DNA of 64,000 nucleotides from Costus lasius (Eukaryota > Streptophyta > Magnoliopsida > Zingiberales > Costaceae), in assembly GCA_027563935.2 (NCBI GenBank), contig CM050453.2:64216018-64280017 (forward strand). The letters are read 5' to 3'. A program made the translations under genes and the position numbers. Positions 10,624-22,557 of this stretch are shown here, piece by piece (the first letter of the stretch is position 1; every line of letters begins with the position of its first letter). Below the pieces are notes generated by a model, which was given only the letters and a program-made list of their open reading frames with translations, was not told the origin of the DNA and searched no databases.

Positions 10624-12316
10624 TGTTGGGGGTATGCCCTTAAGGCTAATGTTTGAGGCCTTGGGATTGTAACAGTATCATGTAATAAACTCTTATGTTT
10701 ATAAAGGCATGGTTGTTATTCAGGTTGTTATATTGTCTGCTGCAATAATTGTACTTCTGAATAATGTCTCAAAGCTGTTCAGCTGGGCTGACATGTTATA
10801 AAGTCCTTAGTCGAGATATCTTGGTGAACATGAGACAGCCTTGATATGGTTAAGACTAATATGTGTTCTAATCTTATAGGATGCTTCGAGCATGGAATAA
10901 GATGTAGACTCATGGGTACATTGGATGTACTGGACAGACCCTACTAGGATATTCAATTGTCTGTCACAATGTGAATAATCCTTGAATGCGACAAGTGGCA
11001 CATTTCCTCTGACTTGAGATCGCTTGTGTTTCTAAATGATGATTGTCATTGTTTTGAGTTAGTTCAATATCATTTAAAACATAATGGTTATAGACTATCT
11101 TGGATGGTGAGCTTGAGTCATGTTAGGGCATTAGTGATAGACAAAGGATTGCCGTCTCTTTAATTAGAGTGTGATGTTCTAAAGGGGCCCCCTGGATGAG
11201 ATGATTGAGAAAAGTGTATGGCCATACCCAGATGACTATGTTCATCTGATCTAATCATGCTCATCATATTGGAATTACAAGCTTGACACGCTTGTCCAAT
11301 AAGAACATCCAGTGGCAAAGGATACATGTATGCCTTGTGAATTGGATTCACACTTGTGCTGTAGTTTGGGTGTAGTCTTGGAAGACTCTTTCCTTTATAT
11401 CGGGAGACAGTGATGTGTTGCTAGATACCCCTCACTGATCGTGATAACGTAAGTTATCGTTACCGACATTTAAAGGAAACCCTTAGGGTCGCACAATTTG
11501 ATGATATGGCTTACTTAAGTCAGATCGTGTGGACTGAATTGTTTGGGTTCAGTTTAAAAGGATTTGAACTCTGATTGTAAGTGAGATCTGGTCTGATCAT
11601 GTTTGATTGGTTAGGGCTTGAGATCGGTAAGCTTCGATCGAGAGAATAGATGCTAGATCAGTGAGATCAGGAGCATCAAGAGATCAACGGTCAGATCTTA
11701 AGCCTTATGGGTTTATTATGATCTGGACTAGTTGCTTGGCTTGTTTGGTTTCTTAAACCGAACCAACTCGATTTGAACTGGCTCATTACATGAGCGCATG
11801 GTTCAAGTGATGAGAAAAATGCGCTTTGGGCAAACCCATAGTCGCATGAGCGCATGAACGTTGAGGCTTTCTATTTTTAGAAAGCATGTCTCTAAACGTG
11901 ACCATGCCTCACGTTTTTCTCCCTGACGCCTATTGTCGCTCCTCTCTCTCGTGTCTCTGATTTCGAAGTGTTGGTGGAGTTGACGACAAGGAAGGAGATA
12001 TCGCCAAGCAAGGATTCACTTTCTCATCCCTTTCTCATTCGATCAAGACTTCTTGGAACCTTGCTAGCACAAGGAGCACCAAGAAAGTAGGCGACATCAT
12101 TTGTGTGCGCCACCTTTGGAGGAGATCCCTTTCGCTCTCTCCTTCCAAGACACCATCCAAGCGATGGCAATGGTATGGATCTTTTACTTCTATACAAGCA
12201 TTCGGTAGTTGATTATATTATTCATGCCATGCGATCCTAGGAAACCCTAGATTCCGCCCATGCAATTTTATGTTTGCGCATGCTTTAGGGTTTCGCCCCT
12301 CTTATGGGAACCTACA
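10624..12316 (+). repeat. Copia-1 3' LTR
   Basis: 1693 bases, near-identical to 3194-4885. It is followed directly by the TSD AATAT at 12317-12321, after which Gypsy A LTR sequence resumes. Confidence 0.95.
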
Positions 12317-12321
12317 AATAT

Positions 12322-12376
12322 GACACAAAAGACCTATCAAATGGCATAAAATATACTATAAATTTTCATGTCATCA
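12322..12376 (-). repeat. Gypsy A 3' LTR, terminal 55 bases
   Basis: Continuation of the LTR interrupted at 3193. On the minus strand it begins TGATGACATG, matching the TGATGACACC start of the Gypsy B LTRs. Confidence 0.85.
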
Positions 12377-13025
12377 AATACATAAGGCTCAAACTTTGCT
12401 TGTCCTCAAGCAAAATCAAAAATTGATTAAAGGAAAAGACATTCTCATGAAGAATAAATTTCTAAAATACAATCACCAGGAAAAAATCTCACCAATTGTT
12501 TCATAAAATTTCAAATAAACATATCATCATTTGAATTCAATTCTCAAGATCCACAACTTAATCAAATAAAACTTCACAACTTGTATAATATGTAGAATTT
12601 CAATCTCATGATTTCACCCAGTTTCAGTCCAAACCTATCATACTTTTGTTTACAGGAATAGGATTTCCAAGATCTTTTTCCACTCAAAAATTTTTTAGTT
12701 CCTCCCTTTTATGTATCGTCCACATTCTCTAATTTGATTACCACATTTTTTTCTGGTGTTGAAGTTAGAGTACACTAATCACATAATCAATGTAATAGAA
12801 CTCATATCTTTTAAGTAGGAAGAATCTTACACAAGATAGCGGAGTTAATGTGAAAGGATTTCTCTCATTGGTATGTACCCACATAGATACATGCTTTTTT
12901 CTTTTTTGGACTTCAACTCTTAACTTAGGTACCACCACAAATCAACGCGGTGCCAAGACAAGGAGTCATTCTTCTTGATTTTTCTTTTTATCTCATTTTG
13001 ACTTCAACCCATGTCTTTGGTACCA
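12377..13025 (-). other. Gypsy A 3' untranslated region, distal part
   Basis: Non-coding. Next to the LTR is the inverted repeat TGCTTG-TCCT-CAAGCA (12397-12412), also present at the same place in Gypsy B (40257-40272) and probably part of the plus-strand priming region. At about 12910-13025 lies one copy of a duplicated block (CTTCAACTC...GGTACCA) whose partner is split by the solo LTR insertion. Comparison with Gypsy B at 39701-39855 shows the same duplication. Confidence 0.7.
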
Positions 13026-13283
13026 TGATGATACCAAAATATCTAGTATATTTTGTATCATTTTATGTATCTTTTCATGCTAAATTGAGGATCTTTTTGC
13101 GTATTTTTATGCTAAATTCATCGAATATTGCAAAAGTCTACTTCTATTTTGGTTTTTCATGATTTTCAGGTAAAAAGGCACTATTTCAAGGCATTTTCAA
13201 GCAAAATCAAATACATAGAAGGATTCCCAACATCAAGAAGATGTCACACAAGAAATTTCACGCAAAATGGAGCAAATCAGCCA

Positions 13284-13655
13284 AAATACGGTAGTACCGT
13301 AACCTACTTTACGGTACCGTATTTTCATACGCTACCGTAAAATCCGAGCCCTGCCGTAATTTGGGGAGTTTTCCAAACAAAGAGTTTTCGCGATTTTACG
13401 GCACCGCCGTAAGAAATTACACGGCCGTAATTTTGAGACGTTTCCGACCAGAGACTTTTGTTGATTTTACGGCACTGCCGTCAGCCATTTTACGGTGCCG
13501 TATTTCCCAGGCCATTCAGACCAGAGAACTCAGCCAATTTTATGGCATGGCCATAAACTATTTTAGGGTACCATATTTTGGGCAATTTTTGATCAGAAAC
13601 TTGTGAAGAAATTACGGCACTACCGTAATGTATTTTACGGTACCGTAATTGCAGT
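13284..13655. repeat. TTACGG/CCGTAA palindrome cluster in the solo Gypsy LTR
   Basis: Includes the perfect odd palindrome TACGGTAGTACCGTA near 13287-13303, TTTACGGTACCGTA near 13308-13322, and TTACGGCACTACCGTAA near 13612-13629. Spacing between sites is roughly 50-90 bases. Confidence 0.8.
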
Positions 13656-14435
13656 ATAAAACATAATTTTTTCGCTCCGAAACTTGCGAAGGCCATAACT
13701 TTGGATCCAGAACTCTAAATTGAGATCTGAAAGATGTTACGGACTTGTCTTTAAGAGCAGAAGATGCAAGAAGTAAAGGCCAAAATTTTTATTCAGTATC
13801 GAGAGGGCAATCAATAGAGAGGCAGCTAGGGTTTGGCCTCACACCGAGAGGCGTAGAGGGCACCTTAGGCCTTGATTTTCATGCAGAAGCTTTGCCTGGA
13901 GGAGATGAAGATACCACAGAAGTTTTAGAGTGTTTGGAGTCCGATCGGAGGAGAAATCAACAAAACAGCGGTGACAATGCTGTTCATCGAAGCAAATTAC
14001 GGCTGTAAACTCTTTTACAGCTGTGGTGTAAAGTTGTTCCACCTTTCTTTTTGTTTTCTGATCACTCTAAGACTATGATTTATTGTATCTCCTCCTTCAT
14101 ACAAGCTTAATACTTTTTTGGGACATGGGGTGTAATCCCCTTGATTCTTAATGATTAGATAACTCTTCTATTTTCGTCATGATAATTTTTGCTATGATAA
14201 TTTTACTTTTGTGATGGATTGTTCTTAGACTCTCTATAGATCTATGTTATTAATCATGTTTTTAGAGTTTTCGCTATTGACTGAAAGGTAATTCCTTGAG
14301 AACTTGGAACTCTAGAATTGCATGTTAGGATCCCTTCCTTAGGTTAGATCTAATTTGATATGTTCTAGTAGATTAATTGCCATGATAGTAATATGAATCT
14401 ATGGATCGAGTATATTTATCAAACGTAGAGATCTT

Positions 14436-14663
14436 GCACGAAAGTGAGGATCGAAACGTTGAAGATCCATGAGTAAAACTAGTGTTGAGGCTCGGATGCA
14501 CGAAAGTATCCTTGAGATTCCACTAGAGATTATCAACCTAGAATTCAGATGCACGAAAGGGATCTTGAGTTCTTTGATTGATGATTTACTTATCTTTAGC
14601 ATTGGGACAGATCTTGCGCGAAAGCGAGGATTGGTCCCTACATGATTGTCTGCACGAAAGTGA
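14436..14663 (+). repeat. GCACGAAAGYGA motif array in the solo Gypsy LTR
   Basis: Several copies of a 12-base motif close to GCACGAAAGTGA lie in the downstream third of the LTR, the first at 14436-14447 and the last at 14652-14663. The same array is present in both Gypsy B LTRs. Confidence 0.75.
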
Positions 14664-14946
14664 GATAATCCCTTTATGAAGTAAATTAGGTCTTTATCAT
14701 AGTAAGATTTGATTGACGAACCTTTATTTATATCTTATCATTGAAATTAAGGTGGATGACACCCTAGTTCCATGTTTATCTCTCTGATTATCTCCTTAGC
14801 ATATTCTCTGCAGAGTTTACTTTCACATTTTTGGCTTGCTTAGCTAGTGAGAAAATATCTATTTGGTACTTAACAATAAGGTCTCTGTGGATCGATATTT
14901 TTATTACTTCAAAAATTCCGTGCACTTGCGGAATCCTATCATACCA

Positions 14947-15245
14947 CTGCCAATTTTGCGCAGTGCCAAGTAAGGGAGTCATCACTCTCTTTATTTGGAT
15001 CATGGAATCTTTCTTCCCAACAAATAGCAAATAGGATGAACATCAACTAAATTAATCAATCAATATCAATTCAAAAATCATACTCATATGCAAATTTTAT
15101 TTAAAGAAGTAGCTTCACTTTTCAAACCAAATTCATCAAATAATATGTTCACCCAAAATTTCATGCATCAATTAGTGAAAAATTCCAATAGGCAGATATA
15201 TATTAGAGAAATAAATTCAACACAATAGGTCTAGTCCTAATCACA
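14947..15245 (-). other. Gypsy A 3' untranslated region, middle part
   Basis: Non-coding continuation of A between the solo LTR and Copia-2. It matches the Gypsy B region around 39560-39720 in reverse orientation (TAGTGCCAAGTAGGGGAG-like block, then CAAATAGCAAATA). It ends with TCACA, the left TSD copy of Copia-2. Confidence 0.7.
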
Positions 15246-16947
15246 TGTAAGTCCCCTAAAGGGGGGGGGGTGCGAAAACCCTAAAACTTGCGCATATAAA
15301 CTTTTCTAGGGTTTTAACAAGATCGCTTGCATGAATATATATGATCAACTTTGATTATGATGCAAAGATCAAGTTAAGATCTTTTACCGTAGCCATGATG
15401 AAGGAGGCGACTTGGAAGCAAGAGGGGGAATTGGCTCTCCTCCTAAGAAGACGCACACTAGATGAGAGATGGCTACCTCTTTGGACGTTCCTTGTGCTAG
15501 CAAGGATCTCCAAATTTCCTTGTCATGTGAAGAAGATGAGATGAATCCTCTTGATGGCCTATCCTCTTTTTTTTTTTTCCGTCAAGGAAGAAGACACCAC
15601 GATGATAGCTTCACAACTCGAGAAGGGGGCGAACACGTTACAACATGGAGACGTTTTTCTTTTTTTTTTGAAAACCGAACTCCAAAAATAGCAAGTCTTC
15701 AATGCTTCATGCGTTCACCTCAAGTGAACCATCGAAACTCCCCTCCTCATTGAACCATACGTTCACATAGGTGAATGGGTTCAATTGCAATCGGTTCAAA
15801 AGGATTTGGTACAAAGACCAAATCAAACCAAGCCAAGCCATGGTCTAAATCTATATGAACCATGAAGGTTCAAGATCTAACCGTTCATCTCTAGATGCAC
15901 TTGATCTCACCGATCTAGCATCACTACTCTCGATCGAAGCTTACCGATCTCAAGCCCTAATCAATCAAACATGATCAGACCAGATCTCACTTACAATCAG
16001 AGTTTAAACTCCTTTAAACTGAACCAAAACAATTCAGTCCACACGATTTGACTTAAGTAAGCCATATCATCAAATTGTGCGACCCTGAGGGTTTCCCTTA
16101 AATGTCGGTAACGATAACTTACGTTATCACGATCAGTGAGGGGTATCTAGCAACACATCACTGTCTCCCGATATAAAGGAAAGAGTCTTCCAAGACTACA
16201 CCCAAACCATAGCACAAGTGTGAATCCACTTCACTAGACATACATGTTTCCTTTGCCACTGGATGTTCTTATTGGACAAGCGTGTCAAGCTTGTAACTCC
16301 AATATGATGAGCATGATTAGATCAGATGAACATAGTCATCTGGGTATGGCCATACACTTTCTCAATCATCTCATCCAGGGGGCCCCTTTAGAACATCACT
16401 CTCCTAAACAAGGAGACGGCAATCCTTTATCTATCACTAGTGTCCTAACCTGACTCATGATCATTATCCAAGATAGTCTATAACCATTATGTTTCAAATG
16501 ATATTGAACTACCTCAAAACAATGACAATCATCATTTAGAAACACAAGTGATCTCAAGTCAGAGGAAGTATGCCACTTGTTCACATACAAGGATTATTCA
16601 CATTGTGACAAGCAATTGAACATCCTAGTAGGGTCTGTCCAGTACATGCAATGTACCTATGAGTCTACATCTTATTCCATGCTCGAAGCATCCTATAAGA
16701 TTAGAACACATATTAGTCTCAATCATATCAAGGCTGTCTCATGTTCACCAAGATATCTCGACTAAGGACAATACTGCATGTCAGCCAAGCTGAACAGCAT
16801 TGAGACATTATTCAGAAGTGTACATATTGCAGCAGATGATGTAACAAACTGAATAACAACCATTGCCTTTATAAACATAAGAGTTTATACATGATACTGA
16901 AAGAATCCCTAGGCCTCAAACATTAGCCTTAAGGGCATACCCCAACA
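15246..16947 (-). repeat. Copia-2 3' LTR
   Basis: 1702 bases. On the plus strand it starts TGTAAGTCCCCTAAAG and then has ten G (15261-15270), which is the extreme 3' end of the LTR. A C/G hairpin TCCCCT-AA-AGGGG sits at this end. Homopolymer T runs at about 15570 and 15658 differ slightly in length from the partner LTR. Confidence 0.95.
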
Positions 16948-16948
16948 A

Positions 16949-16959
16949 TCTCCCACTTG
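16949..16959 (-). other. Copia-2 polypurine tract
   Basis: On the minus strand it reads CAAGTGGGAGA, one base from the 3' LTR, identical to Copia-1. Confidence 0.85.
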
Positions 16960-16967
16960 CACTTAAT

Positions 16968-19900
16968 CTAATGGTTGAGAAATCTCAAACCCATATTATT
17001 ACAGTGCTTCTCATGCTTCTGCTGCGCCAGAGGCTTTGTAAGCGGGTCAGCCAGATTGTCATATGTATGAACCTTGCAGACCTTGATCTCTCCTCGATCA
17101 ATGATCTCCCGGATCAAGTGAAACCGTCTCTGTATGTGCTTGGACTTCTGGTGCGACCATGGTTCCTTTGCTTGTGCTATTGCTCTAGTGTTATCACAAA
17201 AGATAACCAAAGGATCTGCACTCGAAGGAACAACACCAAGTTCCTGAATGAACTTACGAATCCACACTGCCTCCTTAGATGCTTCTGAGGCTCCAACATA
17301 CTCGGCTTCTGTTGTAGAATCAGCAACAATAGATTGTTTGAAACTTTTCCACACCACCACACCTCCATTCAAGCTAAAAACATAGCCTGATTGCGATCGG
17401 AAATCATCCTGGTCAGATTGGAACGAAGCGTCAGTATATCCTTCAATACTGAGTTCTTCCTGACCACCATACACCAAGAACATATCTTTGGTCCTCCGCA
17501 GATATTTTAAAATGTTCTTGACTGCAATCCAGTGTGCCTGACCTGGATTACTTTGGAATCGACTGGTCACGCTTAACCCGTAAGCGACGTCTGGGCGAGT
17601 ACACAACATCGCATACATAATGGACCCAATAGCCGAAGCATAAGGCGTTTTGTCCATTTCATCTTTCTCAATCTGTGTTTGCGGACACTGACTCTTTGAA
17701 AGATTCAGACCAAGTCTGACTGGAAGATATCCTCTTTTAGAATTCTCTAAATGAAATCTCTCCAGGACTTTATCGATGTAAGTACTCTGGCACAGCCCGA
17801 GAAGCCTCTTAGATCTATCTCTGTAGATCTTCACACCTAATACATAGGCTGCTTCTCCTAAATCTTTCATCAGGAAATATTTCCTTAACCATGCTTTAAC
17901 GGCATGTAGTTCAGGAATATCGTTTCCAATGATCAAGATATCATCGACATAGAGGACTAGGAAAGTAATCACGCTCCCACTAAACCTCTTATACACACAC
18001 GGGTCATCTTCATTCTTGATGAAACCAAATTCACAGATTGATTCATCAAAACGAATATTCCAGCTTCTAGATGCTTGCTTAAGTCCATAAATGGACTTCT
18101 TTAACTTGCATATTTTATGACGATCTGATGGATTAGTGAAACCTTCAGGTTGTGTCATATACACATCCTCATCCAGATTTCCATTAAGGAAAGCGGTCTT
18201 CACATCCATCTGCCAGATCTCATAATCGTAATATGCTGCTATCACAAGAATAATCCGAATAGACTTGAACATGGCTACAGGAGAGAAAGTTTCATCATAA
18301 TCTATCCCGTAGATTTGTTTGAAACCTTTCGCAACTAGCCTGCCTTTATAGGTAACCACGTTACCATCCATGTCAATCTTCTTCTTGAAGATCCATTTAC
18401 AGCCTATAGGGATTACTCCCGGAGGCGGATCAACCAAATCCCAGACTTGGTTATCTGACATGGAGTCCATCTCGGCGCGCATAGCTTCAAGCCATCTCGC
18501 TGATTCCGGTCCACTGACCGCATCGGCATAAGTGAGGGGTTCATCATGATCAATGATGTAGACTCCGTCATAGCGCTCAGGCTGTCGACGGATCCTTCCC
18601 GATCTTCGCGGTTCCCGTGATATCTGAGCCTCAGGTTGTTCAATAACCTGTTCTACTGGCTCATGCTCATCCAACTGTGCTTGACTACTTTGTCCTTCCT
18701 CTGGATTCTCATCCAGCTTTATTTCTCTCCCACTGGCCTCTTGCAGAAGAAATTCCTTCTCAAGAAAAATGGCCGTCCGAGCAACAAATACCTTGTTCTC
18801 TTTGGGATCGTAGAAATAATAACCCTTAGTTTCCTTAGGGTAACCGACAAAGATACATTTCTCAGATCTGCTCTCTAGTTTCCCAGAGGCGAGCTTTTTG
18901 ACATAAGCCTCGCAACCCCAGATCTTAATAAATGTCAAGCTCGGCTGTTTCCCATACCATAACTCATATGGAGTCTTTGAAACTGCCTTGGATGGCACTC
19001 GGTTTAGTACCTTTGCAGCTGTTTCCAGTGCAAATCCCCAAAAGGAGTAAGGTAGAGTAGCCTGACTCATCATTGAACGAACCATATCCAATAAGGTTCT
19101 GTTTCTCCTCTCAGACACACCATTCCATTGTGGTGTTCCTGGTGGAGTGAGCTGTGAGATAATCCCACACTCCTTCAGATAGTCAGTAAACTCTCGACTT
19201 AGGTATTCTCCACCTCGATCTGAGCGAAGTGCCTTGATATTTCGGCCTAGCTGATTCTGTACTTCATTTTTGAACTCTTTGAACTTGTCAAAAGATTCAC
19301 TTTTATGTCTCATTAGATAGACATACCCGTATCTACTGAAATCATCAGTATAGGTAATGAAGTATGAATAGCCACCTCTGGCATGTTTACTAAATGGCCC
19401 ACACACATCACTGTGTATAAGGTCAAGTAAACCTGAAGCCCTTTGACCTTTGTGAAGAAAAGGAGCCTTCGTCATTTTACCCATTAAACAAGCTTTGCAT
19501 GTATCAATCTCCTCATAGGAGAATGATCCCAGCAGTCCATGATCATGCAACCGCTTAATGCGTTTCTTGTTAATATGGCCTAAACGACTATGCCATAGCA
19601 AGGTGCTTTCATCAGCATACTTGGCTTTCTTATTATCAATATTTTGTATAGAATATTCTGTTGGGGTATGCCCTTAAGGCTAATGTTTGAGGCCTTGGGA
19701 TTATATCAGTATCATGTATAAACTCTAATGTTTATAAAGGCAATGGTTGTTATTCAGGTTGTTACATCATCTGCTGCAATATGTATACTTCTGAATAATG
19801 TCTCAATGCTGTTCAGCTTGGCTGACATGCAGTTAAGTCCTTAGTCGAGATATCTTGGTGAACATGAGACAGCCTAGATATGATTGAGACTAATATGTGT

Positions 19901-22557
19901 TCTAATCTTATAGGATGCTTCGAGCATGGAATAAGATGTAGACTCATAGGTACATTGGATGTACTGGACAGACCCTACTAGGATATTCAATTGCTTGTCA
20001 CAATGTGAATAATCCTTGTATGCAACAAGTGGCATATTTCCTCTGACTTGAGATCACTTGTGTTTCTAAATGATGATTGTCATTGTTTTGAGGTAGTTCA
20101 ATATCATTTGGAACATAATGGTTATAGACTATCTTGGATAATGATCATGAGTCAGGTTAGGACACTAGTGATAGATATAGGATTGCCGTCTCCTTAATAG
20201 GAGTGTGATGTTCTAAAGGGCCCCCCTGGATGAGATGATTGAGAAAGTGTATGGCCATACCCAGATGACTATGTTCATCTGATCTAATCATTCTCATCAT
20301 ATTGGAGTTACAGGCTTGACACGCTTGTCTAATAAGAACATCAAGTGGCAAAGGAAACATGTATGCCTAGTGAAGTGGATTCACACTTGTGCTGTGGTTT
20401 GGGTGTAGTCTTGGAAGACTCTTTCCTTTATATCGGGAGACAGTGATGTGTTGCTTGATACCCCTCACTGATCGTGATAACGTAAGTTATCGTTACCGAC
20501 ATTTAAAGGAAACCCTTAGGGTCGCACAATTTGATGATATGGCTTACTTAAGTCAGATCGTGTGGACTGAATTGTTTTGGTTCAGTTTAAAGGGATTTAA
20601 TCTCTGATTGTAAGTGAGATCTGGTCTGATCATGTTTGATTGATTAGGGCTTGAGATCGGTAAGCTTCGATCGAGAGAATTGTTGCTAGATCGGTGAGAT
20701 CAAGAGCATCAAGAGATGAACGGTTAGATCTTGAACCATTTGGTTCAATGTGATCTAGATCATGGCTTGGGCTGATTTGGTTTGGACTTTGAACCAAATG
20801 CAATTGGATTGAATTGGCTTGAACCGGTTCACATGAGTGAACGCTTGGTTCAAAGCATGTAAGCGTTTTGGCGGTTTCATTGAGTGGGCGCATGGCTTCA
20901 TGTATTTCTATTTTTTGAAAGCATGTAACGCCACTTCTTGTTGAACGCCTCAACGCCTTAAGCCGAAGTTCTTCTCTCTCGTCGCTCACTCTCTCGTGTG
21001 GCAAAAAAGAGACTTCACGCCTTGGAGAAATTTCGACAAGCAAAGTCTCATCTCAATTCCCTTCAAGCGATCAAGGATACTTTGAAGAACTTTGCTAGCA
21101 CAAAGGACTCAAAGGAGCAAGTCATCTTCACCTTGTGTGCGCTACCTTTGGAGAAGACCCCTTTCGATCTTTGCTTCCAAGGCACCATCCAAGCGATGGC
21201 AATGGTATGATCTTTCTTCTAGATCTATCTACATTGCAAGGTATTGAAAGTTGATCATATGACATATAAATCGATCTAGGGAACCCTTGCTTCCGCTCGA
21301 AAATTCTTATATGCGCCTACTATTAGGGTTTCGCCCCCCTTGTTTTAGGGGACTTTCATATTCCATGTCCAACATGAATAACCCATTGTTAATTGATCCA
21401 GTAGCATAAACAATATTATCATAAGAAATAACACACTTTGAAATATTGCATTCAAAGGAAAACCCTTTCCTGACAAGAGCAGGAATAGAGATAATATTTT
21501 TCGTTATGCAAGGTACAAAATAACAACTGTCCAATTCTAATACAAGTCCAGATGGTAATGAGATGTGATATTCTCCTACAGCAACAGCAGCAACCCGTGC
21601 CCCGTTTCCAACTCGTAGGTCCACCTCATGCTGTCCCACCTGTCTTCTTCTCTTGAGTTCCTGCACATTTGAACAAATGTGAACTCCACATGCAGTGTCC
21701 AACACCCATGAAATAGAAGAAGAAGATATCATGACCTCAGTCACAAAAATACCTCAGCCAGAAGCGATGCTTCCCTTCTTGTCTCCTTGGAGCGCTTTAC
21801 AGTCCTTTTTCCAGTGACCCAGCTGGCCACAATGGAAACATTTGTATTCCTTCGACCGCTTAACCTTTTGTTTCAGAGCCTTGTTGTAGCTCTTGACAGG
21901 GGCTTTGCCCTTCTTCCCCTTCTTCTTGTTCCTGGAAGGAACCATCAAGACAGAGGTTGAAGGCTTTCCCTTTAGAGTCAACTCTGTAGTCAAGAGCATG
22001 TTCAGTAACTCTGCCGGGGTACAGTCGATCTTGTTCATATTGAAATTAATAATGAACGGATCGAAAGAGGCCGGGAGAGACTGAAGAATGATGTCTACAG
22101 CAAGCTCCTGATTGACGGTGTGTCCCAGTTTCTCTAGAGCCTCCTTGTACCCAATCATCTTGAGTACGTGAGCTCCCACTGGACTCCCTTCAGTCAGTTT
22201 GCTCTGAAAGAAAAGCTTAGTCAAATTGTAGCGTTCAGTCCTAGCCTGTGCAGCATACAACAACTTGAGGTTTGCTATAATTTCTATAGCAGATAGATCC
22301 TCATGTTGACGTTGCAGCTCTGGCGTCATAGACGCAAGCATCAGGCAAGCGACATCAATGCTATCATTGACATGCTTTTCATAGGCTTCCCGAACCGCCC
22401 TTGCGGCGTTCGGAGCGGGTTGAGGCGGTATAGCCGTCTCGAGGACATACAGTTTCCTCTCTGCCTTAAGAACAATCTTAAGGTGTTCGTACCAGTCTGA
22501 GAAGTTTGGCCCAGCAAACTTCTCCCTTTCCAGTAGGGATCGCACATTGAAATTCGT
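16968..22557 (-). pseudogene. gag-pol: Copia-2 gag-pol, split by solo LTR and one nonsense
   Basis: Same polyprotein as Copia-1. The expected start ATG reads ACG (22555-22557). Gag with the CCHC knuckle (CFHCGQLGHWKKDC) is open to a TGA at 21754-21756, where TCA (Ser, after the knuckle) has changed. The frame then continues in register through the protease DTACG motif until the solo LTR interrupts it at 21358. Beyond the insert the frame resumes at about 19658 and stays open for the rest of pol: HHCC, integrase (SDVCGPF; SDRGGEYLS; SERRNRT), RT with YVDD, and RNase H (YTDAS), ending at 16968. So the RT-RNase H half is intact in reading frame, while the element as a whole cannot make the full protein. 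Confidence 0.93.
19659..21358 (+). mobile_element. Solo Copia LTR nested in Copia-2
   Basis: 1700 bases, TGTTGGGGTATG...GGGGACTTTCA, with exact TSD TATTC at 19654-19658 and 21359-21363. It is opposite in orientation to Copia-2. Its 3' end (CCCCT-TGTTTT-AGGGG then ACTTTCA) is of the Copia-3 LTR type. Most likely a recombined remnant of a Copia-3-like element. It cuts Copia-2 just after the protease region. Confidence 0.95.

Larger units (their letters stand above)
3194..12316 (+). mobile_element. Copia-1, full-length LTR retrotransposon
   Basis: Complete 9.1-kb Ty1/Copia element in the 3' LTR of Gypsy A. The 5-bp TSD AATAT is at 3189-3193 and 12317-12321. LTRs are 3194-4885 and 10624-12316; the primer site is at 4888-4899 and the polypurine tract at 10612-10622. 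The LTRs differ at only about ten sites by eye, so the insertion is recent. The gag-pol frame is broken by a one-base insertion and a nonsense codon. The long LTR, long leader and single gag-pol frame resemble the Angela/BARE/Tork side of plant Copia; that lineage call is tentative. Confidence 0.95.
13026..14941 (+). mobile_element. Solo Gypsy LTR (B-like) in Gypsy A
   Basis: 1916 bases, TGATGATACC...CCTATCA, with exact TSD TACCA at 13021-13025 and 14942-14946. It aligns with the Gypsy B LTRs throughout. The internal part of the element is absent, as after recombination between the two LTRs. A's 3' UTR reads straight across once the insert and one TSD are removed. It contains the palindrome cluster (13284-13655) and the GCACGAAAG array (14436-14663). 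Confidence 0.93.
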